Source: Euryodendron excelsum
Taxonomy: Eukaryota > Streptophyta > Magnoliopsida > Ericales > Pentaphylacaceae
Length of the DNA stretch: 64,000 bases
Assembly (NCBI GenBank): GCA_033060915.1
Contig: CM065386.1
Coordinates: forward strand, 6,616,001 to 6,680,000
Reading direction: 5' to 3'
The translations under genes and the position numbers were made by a program. Below are positions 55,692 through 64,000 of this stretch, one piece after another. How positions within the stretch are numbered: the stretch's first letter is position 1; each line of letters opens with the position of its first letter. Under the pieces are notes generated by a model. The model saw only the letters and a list, made by a program, of their open reading frames with translations, was not told where the DNA came from and searched no databases.

Positions 55692-58600
55692 TCACCCTAG
55701 ATCCATATTTTGACCAGAGCCGCTGTCAAGGGTGTTTGCAGCAGCTGAACTTGTCACGGCAATGTTAGCTAGTGGGACTAGCAAAGTTCCCACATTACCG
55801 GCAGAGCTAATCTCAGCATTTTTTGGTTGCAGAGCTTTAGTTTCCTTGGCTGCAGGCACATTACCATGAGAGGCAGGGGGAATCATGGCCGCACCATCTG
55901 CACGTTCCTCTACTTTTTGCTGCTTTTGTATTGTCTCCATTGGAGGATACACCCTCAAAGTGTTGCCTATAGGAGGATCGGCACCGGTCTTCTGCTGGTT
56001 CACAGACCCAGATTCATTTAGTGCATGAAGTTGCTGCAACCTGTAATCAGTTTCAGGCCGACGACAAACCTTTCTGAGAGGCACAATTTCCTGAAGGAAA
56101 ATTTAAGAACAGCCAACATTAAGTGAATAAACATAAGCACCTTTAACTGCAGTGCATAAAATAGGTCCAAACAGCACATTAGAGTGCGCTTTAATGCAAG
56201 TGTTTTGCATTAGATGCAAAATAAAAAGAATATCAAGTTGCTGTGCCAGAAAGAACTACATAATGTAAAAGTAAGTCACAAAGAAAATACGCATCCATTT
56301 ACTATTTGAAGCAAAGGTGTCAAAAGCAGGAATTCTTTCCAGTAAAAGCTAGCAAATGAATGAGAACGTGCAAAGTGCTGTTGCAATAAATAATGAGAAA
56401 GAGAACCCATTTTCAAGTTAGTACAAAGAACAATAGCACAATCCTACAATGAGGCAAGAAAAGCCATACAACCCGATCACCCCCTCCAACTTGCACTGAT
56501 TATGGTTGAAGTTCTTCACTGGGAACTCGTGCTTTTGTCAGTCCAACAAATTGTAACAGCTATATTAAGTCTATGAAACAGCTATACTAGTTGAAACAGC
56601 TTTACTAGTCATGTTCCAGGTTCATCTAGGGGAAAAATACTTCACGAAATTTTCAAGAGAGACTATCATTTGGAAGTTGTTTCCATGACGTTTAAACATG
56701 ACAAGATATGCACTCGTAACTGCAGTTGTTACTGTTTGAAACAAATTATCAACTGAGCCTGGGACATGACCTACACTGCAAGAATATATTAAGTTGTATA
56801 CCTCAGATTGATCGTGATCATAGCGCACCAGGAACCTACAGCGACAACCTCTTACGTCATGCCTCCGTCTCTGTGCATCAAGAACATGAGCGTCAAAGTA
56901 AAGAGCTTGCTCTTTGCCTTCCTGAAAATTTTATTAAAAGCTTTCAAAAGAGGATTCTGAAGACCTTATAAATTTAACTTCTTTACTTCTAAAGTTGAGA
57001 TACATGATCATTGTGCGGCGTTATCAAAAATACATTCACACCTGAAAACAGAGTATGAGATCTCCTGGAAGAACTGCAACACATTCTGATGATTCACATG
57101 GAAGAGACCGTGGTCTGACGTGCTTGCGAACATTAACCCATTCATCTTCCTCTGGTCCAAAACCAGAGAACCGAACCAAAACATCCTGAAATCATCAGCA
57201 CATTTAAACCATAACCCAAGTAAAAAAGGCTGGAAGAAGGTCAAGAAAATTTTTTCTCCTCAAACAAAACCAATAAATGAAGGAACCAGAGTTTTCAACT
57301 TCTAGTAAATGTTCAAGCCTTCACGGAAAAGGAGTAATATAGTTCAACGGTACGTGGCAAATAGTGTCTATCAAAAGTGCACCATTTGAGGAATTCAGTA
57401 ATAAACTCAATATACCACATCCTATGTTCTTAACTGAAGACCTTTTTTGCTCTGTTAATTATAGATACAATCTAGGCACACATCAGGTGGAACCTGATAG
57501 TGCATGAAGGTGGGTGAAATGGCCATGAAGTGTCCCTTTTGTGTAGCCCCACTTAACGATACTCACACTAAATATAATATACATCCTTAAGAATAAAATA
57601 ACGTGATGTAAATCACGGAACACATGCACAAACAATAGAGGATAACAGTGACGAAATTCAATATTTCTTCCTTCAAACAATTTATATCAATGTACGGAGG
57701 GGAAATCAGCTTCAAGAATTACCGGATCACCCGTATCAAGAGATCTATGAGATAGAAACGTTGCAACATCATACCTGAGGGTGGGAGCACAAAATTAATA
57801 ATTATCATTTAACAAAAATTAGTATTTCTCAAAAAGGATGTCCGCAAACATCAAATAATTAGCACAATTCTAAACCCGATAGACCAGAAATACTAACCAT
57901 GCACCATCCCTGGCAGATTTAGCTTCAAACTCCATATGAGAATTATCTGAAACAGTCCTTCCTGCACTTTGAACTGCTGAAGGAGCAGTAACAGATTGTG
58001 GGGCTTGAGGGACATTTCTCACTGTAGTTGAATCATCCCGAGGCATAGGTGATACACTTAACTTCCCTGGAGCCTTAGCTGCTTTTGCCCTGAGAGCATA
58101 CCGCCTATTCTGGAACCAATTCCACACCTAGACAAAACATCTAAATGAGCAAAAGATTCTTGGTAAGTCATCACTATGCAGCAAAGGGAAAGAATTTTAC
58201 TTGTTTCATTTGAACTACAATCTTTCCTGACTGCCGTTCTGCTGATTCACTACAACCAAAGACAACCAGTCATGACCTGACTTCTGACACTCATAAGGCA
58301 AGAAAGAAGATTCCAAGCATTTAAATTCTTAAAGTAAAGCACATTAACTCCACACCTGAACTTCTCAGCAAGAGCTACAAGAACTTCACGTGCTGGCATC
58401 TGATTACGGTGGTCTTGCAGAATAGTTTCCATCTCCGCAACCTTCAAAAAGAGACAATGATGACTTAAATGATTGAGATTGTTCAAATGTATCTAAAACC
58501 TCCAAAAATATTCCATCATAGTCGATGCTATAAAAAATAGTATTTTCTACTGCATCGTGCTAGAAATGAGAGAGCAATTAACACATGCACTAAAACGAGT

Positions 58601-59668
58601 ACGCAAAGTCCAAACAGAGAAAGGTTTTGCTAGAATGCAGTCCACATTATGTATCAATAACTTGTTCCATAGGGATAAAAGCAGATGCGGTGGCATCCAA
58701 TGATTTTTTCATTTAACATCCGAGCTTGTGTGTGGTTGAAAATTGTTTTACTGCATAATTGTACAGAAATCCCTTGCACTAGCAAAAGAACGAACCCTAG
58801 ATCTAAATTAAGCACCAGAAGCTCCTATCAGCTTGTAAGTTTCAGAATCCAGACAAGACCCATAATCCCAAGAGGAAAGATGCAGCGGAAAGCTATTAGG
58901 GCCATTTTAGTTGTTCAAAAAATGTGAATTGGGCCATTTTAAAATTAGATAATTATCATTATTTTCTTTAAATATGAAAAACCCCATTTTCAAATTTGGT
59001 TGATTCTACTGAAACATAAAATTACCAAATCTCAAACTGGGAGATTTAAAATATGTTGTATTTGACACCTACACAAATTTAAATTAACTCACAAAGTCAA
59101 AATTTGTTAATTTAAACAGCTCATAAAATAATGTCATTCACGCAACCAAAAGGGCCCTTAGTCTTATCCTCAGCGGATATCTAGAGCACAAGAATCACAT
59201 GTACATCAACAGTCTTCATCCACGTATCCATATCAGCATAATGTCCGATAAGGTGCGCAAAGATGTTGAAGAACTCAAACTCTCCAATATACTATGATAA
59301 ACAAAAAAACAAAAAAACAAAAAACAGGTAAAGAACAAAAGAAAATGATGATAAACTAGGCTTGACATTGATTAATAAACATAGTCATGGCAAGAAGAGA
59401 AGCCATTAGCACGAAAATTCGAAGATTTTGGTTTTGAAAAAAAAGAGAGAATTTCCAATCTCTCCAACAAATAGCATCAATAAATTCAGGACGTGGATGA
59501 TTAAGCAGCCGATTATGCCTATAAGAACAAAAATAAGCTACCCATTTTTATATTTATGTTTATGTATATACAGAGAGAGAAGAAAGGATAAGAGAGCACG
59601 GAGAAGTTAAAAACCTCATTTAGGTTGAAACGGAAAGCTGGGGCTCCGTTACTCGGTGGTCTCCCCAT
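55692..59668 (-). CDS. SHH2: SAWADEE homeodomain protein SHH2
   Basis: Nuclear chromatin reader. SHH proteins bind histone H3 tails through the SAWADEE domain; SHH1 recruits Pol IV in RNA-directed DNA methylation, and SHH2 is its conserved paralogue with a separate role (family knowledge). Eight exons in phase: 59668-59615, 58441-58356, 58249-58201, 58127-57898, 57774-57723, 57185-57042, 56921-56802 and 56090-55692, giving 377 aa. It starts [14 protein letters not shown]; the homeodomain spans about 14-76 and contains [22 protein letters not shown] covers about 125-255: [73 protein letters not shown]. The likely zinc ligands are C187 or C192 with H226, C231 and C233. The C-terminal 110 residues are Ala/Pro/Ser-rich and probably disordered. 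SHH2 rather than SHH1 is chosen for the MGRPPSNG start and [12 protein letters not shown]. Confidence 0.95.
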
Positions 59669-59767
59669 CAGCTCCTCTTCCTAGATTCTGAATTCAGTCC
59701 AATACAGAAGGAGAAAGACAGAAGGGAATTGAAAACTGTGTATGTTGGGGGAAGTGAGAGAGTGCGT

Positions 59768-59815
<48 letters not shown>

Positions 59816-61482
59816 CCAGAAGTGGGAGGCGGGATAGCGCTTTCGCTTCGCAAGAATCACAACAGAGAGAGAGAGGATAAATGAAAACTGTTTGGAACTC
59901 GAGGAGAGAGAGGGAAATAAATTCCAGTGTTTGGTGCTTGCTTGGGAAAGGGAAAAAATTCGAAGAAAAGAAATTTCAAATTATTTTTCCTTTATTTTCC
60001 TTAGCAGTAGGCTTAGAGATATTTTTAGAAGTAATTACAAAAATATCTTCTAAACTATGATTCAGTATCACTAATCTCTCTAAACACTAAAATATAGTGC
60101 ATTGACCGCTCAACTATTAATCAACACTTTCTGTTAGCAATATATTAGTAAACTGTTAGGGTTGTAGATGAAAAACTTTATGTGAATTACACATGTTCAT
60201 AAAATATAATTTATATGTAAATTGACCTTCTCTTTTTTTAATAATTGTCTAACGACTAAAAATTCTTTAAATTATTCTTATATTTACATGTCATTTCAGG
60301 AGACATTTTAGCTATTTAATAATTATTATAATAACAAAAAGTCAATTTATGTATAAAATCACACTTTTGTAAACATGTGCAATAAATTTTCATCCAGTTT
60401 CTTAATAGATTGGTAATAAAATGTATTGATTGATACAAATTGATTGTTTATAAGGTCAATGTATCACATTTTACAATTTAAAAAAGTTTAGTAATACTAA
60501 ATCATAGTTCAGGTGTATTCTTATAATTATTTCATATTTTTATAAGCCCTAATATGTACCTACTTTTAGTATATTTTTATAAGCCCTAATACGTACCTAC
60601 TTTTAGTAACGAAGGAATCCAATAGTGCCAACAAATATACAATCTCGAAACCCACAGTAACGAGAGCTTCAGCTGCCCTTTATTATTTATTAAATTACTG
60701 TATAAAGTAAATTCTTTGAATAAGTTCATAATTTGTTTTAAATTATGGCCTTCCATTGAAGACATTGTATTTCATCACACAATTTATTGAGACCCAATCC
60801 CAACAGAAGACGAGATAGTAAGACGAATCGGCTTTGATGTCCTCTCGCTTTCAGTATGGGGGTAGGAAAATCATGATCGTAATTACTGACCAAAAGTTAT
60901 GAAACTTGGGTGTGGTTTTTTGGTCAAAATGGAATGGTTGTTACTATGCTACTAAGCATGCTCTAAATTTAAAGCAAAGCAAGCCAATCGCACATCCTCT
61001 GTGATTGTTGGTATAACATCATGATGTGTCTCCAACTGTCTTCAAACCATAATAAAAATTTTCCACTCTTGTCAATTCCATTCGAATAGGACTACATATG
61101 TTGCAGGAACATGATCTGGATTCGAGCAATGCAAGCCTGAAAAACAAGAAAAGCATTCATTGAACTGCAATATTTCCCAATTTCCGATAAACAACATTTT
61201 ACTTTCCAAAAACTAGTTTCAAACATATGATTAGTACAGCAGATATATGACCACTGTTGATGTCGCCCAAAAGGTTTATATATTTGAAATACAATACATG
61301 CCCACAGAAAAGTAACATTACATTGATTTCACCAGATACCATATCGCTAAAACGCCAACAATATTAAGTTGTTTAGAAAATAGTTCGAAACATTTATATA
61401 CATACAAAAGTCTGCCCTAAAGGAAAACATCATAACTCAAATTTTTCCCTTAGGATGAAACCATAACTTCTGAACTACCGTC
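59669..61482. other. Intergenic: SHH2 promoter and 3' flank of next gene
   Basis: SHH2 5' UTR with (GA)n at 59769-59813, then AT-rich DNA. A 35-bp tandem duplication (TTTTTATAAGCCCTAATA, TACCTACTTTTAGTA) sits at about 60535-60606. From about 61100 the sequence may be the 3' UTR of the following minus-strand gene. Confidence 0.5.
59769..59813 (+). repeat. (GA)n microsatellite upstream of SHH2
   Basis: GA run of about 22 units, about 100 bases upstream of the SHH2 ATG, therefore in its 5' UTR or core promoter. Confidence 0.95.
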
Positions 61483-61589
61483 CTAATTACCATCATCTTC
61501 AAGGGTGTTGACCCGTTCACATTCATCGATCCATTCACTATATCTGTGAACCATGCAAAATTGTCAGTTAAATAAATACCAAAAAGGAA

Positions 61590-61646
<57 letters not shown>

Positions 61647-61701
61647 AGGAATAAAGTGACAAAAGGAGATTTAACTTACATGTCTATAGGTTCGGTTAAA
61701 G
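61483..61701 (-). CDS. Last two exons of an unidentified minus-strand gene, including a 22-nt microexon
   Basis: On the minus strand, 61701-61680 (22 nt) lies between a TTTGCAG acceptor and a GTAAGTT donor, and 61543-61483 follows a TTCACAG acceptor and ends in TAG. Joined they read LTEPIDIYSEWIDECERVN and TLEDDGN with phases that close exactly. I do not recognise the family. Two good splice sites around an in-phase microexon, and a coherent acidic tail, favour a real gene end. Upstream exons were not found: the DNA beyond is repeats, so they may lie far off or past the window edge. Confidence 0.45.
61590..61645 (+). repeat. Poly-G run of 56 nt
   Basis: Uninterrupted G (C on the strand of the surrounding putative gene, where it lies in the intron between microexon and last exon). 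Such runs are rare in plant DNA and may be an assembly or base-calling artefact. Confidence 0.95.
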
Positions 61702-61982
61702 CTGCAAACAAAAAATAAAGGTTAGTGCACTCCAAATGTACATGTACAACATAATTGAAAGTCATTATATCTGCATCTCAAACCTTGGGGAAATATGTAT
61801 GCACACATGTATGTTTTTGTGCGTAGGAATACATATATGTACACACACACACACATATATGTATACGAGAGAGAGGGAGCTCTTCAAATACAGCATCACT
61901 CTGTGTCCATGACATACATCGTGCTCAGGAAGAAAGCCCAGAAAAATTTAAATCAGTGCAGGTAACAACTGGATTTTGATCA

Positions 61983-63530
61983 GACCAACAGATTCTCTAA
62001 ATTCCTTAAGTCCAAGTAAGACCCCTTTATATGCAGTTTAAACAACACCCATGCCATAGCCTTTATACGGATACTGAAGTCTTTCACATGGTTGTAAGCT
62101 TTGAGACCCCAACCAATGTGTTTTGGCTGCAAAAACTAAATAGTCCTACATATAGACCAACAGATTCTCTAAATTCCTTAAGTCCAAGTAAGACCCCTTT
62201 ATATGCAGTTTAACCAACACCCATGCCATAGTGTCACGGGCTGGCAGGCCGGGCACCACACGGTGACAGTAATGCGACCCGCCATGATCATACGCAGCGG
62301 AATGCACCCGTGAGGCGACTATGCACCAAGCAATAGTCCCGCCAAACTCAAACACCAAGGCATAAGATTATGCGCTTGTCCAGGATCCATCCGTAATGCC
62401 CCGCATATCTCTTTAAGCTCAGATCTCTGATGCTCAAGCCATAAGGCAACCCAAGCTATAGGCGATAGCAACGCCATACTCAAATGCGCGCGCACACGGC
62501 AAGCAATGTGCTTAGCGCCAGTCCCTCTTGAAACACAAACTAGATGGCCATGTGCAACTAGACATGCGCGCGTCAGCCAAGCATCACCTGTTAGGCACAA
62601 CGCCTCCATCCTTGAAGCTCTTAGCGCCCCGCGTCAAGGTTGCCCGCAAGGAAAGGCACCACCGAATAGCGACTGTTAAGCCCACAGCATAGTGCCCCGC
62701 GACACCAATGCTAGCCAAACCAAGCGGCCGTGTGCACAAGCGTGAACCCAATGCGCAAGTGCACACGAGACACACGGCATGCAAGTGTGCCCACCGAGGT
62801 CCAATCCGTCATGAACATAAGCCCCACCACTTTCTAATTATGGCGTAGCGGGTGCGAATGCCACAACCCCATCCTCGACGCTAATGCCCAACATTTGCCC
62901 CACCGGGCACAATGCCGCCCATGTAGCCCCTTGACTAGCATGAGGACTGCAGCCACGTGCCACAGCCGGCCCCCAAGTCTCGCCCACTCCCTTGGGGGAC
63001 TCACTTGAATGCTGTCCCTTTCGGTAGCACCAGGGGGTGGTAGAGTCAACACCATGCCCCCCCTTATAATAGCATTCTGAGCCATCTCCAAACTGATAGG
63101 AAGAAACATCCTACCCCCTCGAGGAGTCATAATCCATAAATCCAATAAATATGGAAAATACAAATTACGAGATTGCCATGCCACTGGCCAATCATGCTCA
63201 GACATGCCCCACGCCAAGGTCCCTCGTGGCCCTCGACGTGCCACGGGTGGCAACCCGTGACACATAGCCTTTATATGGATACTGAAGTCTTTCACATAGT
63301 TGTAAGCTTTGAGACTCCAATCAATGTGTTTTGACTGCAAAAACTATTTAGTCCTACATAGACCAACAGATTCTCTAAATTCCTTAAGTCCAAGTAAGAC
63401 CCCTTTATATGCAGTTTAACCTACACCTGGGCCATAGCCTTTATATGGGTACTGAAGTCTTTCATGTGGTTGTAAGCTTTGAGACTCCAATCAATGTGCT
63501 TTGACTGCAAAAACTAATTAGTCCTACATC
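61983..63530 (+). repeat. About 172-bp tandem repeat, three copies, the second interrupted
   Basis: Copies start at 61983, 62155 and 63361 with GACCAACAGATTCTCTAAAT. Each continues with CCAAGTAAGACCCCTTTATA, GATACTGAAGTCTTTCA-like words and GCAAAAACTA...TAGTCCTACAT. The second copy is split by the insertion at 62232-63262; removing it and one CATAG restores a period of about 170. Confidence 0.92.
62232..63262. mobile_element. 1031-bp TG...CA insertion with 5-bp target duplication (likely solo LTR)
   Basis: Ends TGTCACGGG and CCCGTGACA are perfect 9-bp inverted repeats, with weaker inverted similarity for about 25 bp. The target duplication CATAG is at 62227-62231 and 63263-63267. Composition is much more GC-rich than the surroundings. 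TG/CA ends and a 5-bp duplication fit a solo LTR; the longer inverted ends leave a non-autonomous DNA transposon possible. No transposase or gag-pol remains; open frames on the minus strand (62319-63340) look non-coding. Confidence 0.7.
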
Positions 63531-64000
63531 TGGATTTTGAATGTGCAACCTAAACTTCAATCTGACATTATTATTCCTCTTCATGCACAAACAATCGGGG
63601 ACACTCTCCTAAGAAACTTGTTAGATCACCCACTGTCCCAAAAGCTTAAGCTGTTAGGAAATAGGCCCAACAACTCAAGCTAACATACCCCTTCAAGTGT
63701 GACCCCCTATCACACGAGGAAAGGCAAAGGGTTGAACAGAACAAATGCACGAACATAAACAAAATAGCATGCACAAACGTGTCACGAGACTTGAATCCAA
63801 GACCTCCTTAAACCTCGCTCTGATAGTATGCTATAGATCACTAATGGTCCCAAAAGCTTAAGCTGTTCGGAAATGGGGCCCAGCAATGTATATCAAGCCA
63901 ACAATACTTGTAATATGGATTATGGGTGGTAATAGCCACAAGGTATACCCTATTCACCAAAATGCAGGTAGAAGAGAAGAGCTGGATCAATTGGTCAAAA
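63531..64000. repeat. Spacer with a 211-bp-spaced direct repeat, probably retrotransposon-derived
   Basis: CCAAAAGCTTAAGCTGTT followed by GGAAAT/GGCCCA words occurs at about 63636-63673 and 63850-63890. Between them, TTGAATCCAAGACCTC and CTCTGATAGTATG recall sequences common in plant LTR fragments. No gene is supported up to the window end. Confidence 0.5.

Noticed and set aside
62319..63340. Minus-strand frames in the GC-rich insertion
   Set aside because: Composition effect of GC-rich DNA; they cross the insertion end and resemble no transposon protein.

Overview
This is a window of plant nuclear DNA from a eudicot; the species cannot be fixed from the sequence. The evidence is intron-rich genes with GT-AG junctions and short exons, plant-only families (SAWADEE homeodomain protein, DUF1685, DUF599, family-1 glycosyltransferase), AT-rich intergenic DNA with GA/CT microsatellites, and typical plant transposons. 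No tRNA, rRNA, CRISPR or prokaryotic feature was seen.

Layout. 1-5670 (+): the 3' part of an MMS21/HPY2 SUMO ligase gene, six exons, with an old LINE relic in one intron. 6735-8111 (-): an intronless UGT79/91-type glycosyltransferase. 8.1-14.9 kb: gene-free, with a CT/A-rich minisatellite and a tRNA-derived SINE with target duplication. 14958-15875 (+): a two-exon DUF1685 gene. 16787-26839: a complete, young Ty3/gypsy element of the Tat type, transcribed on the minus strand, with 556/555-bp LTRs, a GTTAA target duplication, a PBS and a PPT. Between integrase and 3' LTR it carries a spliced gene on the opposite strand and a 7 x 60-bp tandem array. Its polyprotein is broken by one frameshift in RNase H. 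27.0-27.7 kb (+): a broken DUF3082-type plastid protein gene. 29180-30042 (-): a DUF599 membrane protein. 32469-34649 (-): a Glu-rich protein of the group often labelled 'protamine P1-like'. 38.8-43.05 kb: a decayed relative of the Tat element that keeps one LTR, the antisense gene as a pseudogene and a 60-bp array, but no gag-pol. 46990-48437 (+): OPA3. 48736-53650 (-): an RTN4IP1-like mitochondrial oxidoreductase, tail-to-tail with OPA3 (298 bp apart), with a LINE fragment in one intron. 55692-59668 (-): SHH2. 61483-61701 (-): the last exons, including a 22-nt microexon, of an unidentified gene. 61.98-63.53 kb: a 172-bp tandem repeat interrupted by a 1031-bp TG...CA insertion.

The host genes are ordinary single-copy plant genes with no shared pathway. 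The most unusual content is the antisense, spliced, promoter-bearing gene inside the Tat element and the hairpin-containing 60-bp repeats beside it. Both recur in the diverged second element, so they are inherited parts of this retrotransposon family. Exon coordinates were placed by eye from splice signals, reading phase and remembered family sequence; they have not been checked against transcripts.
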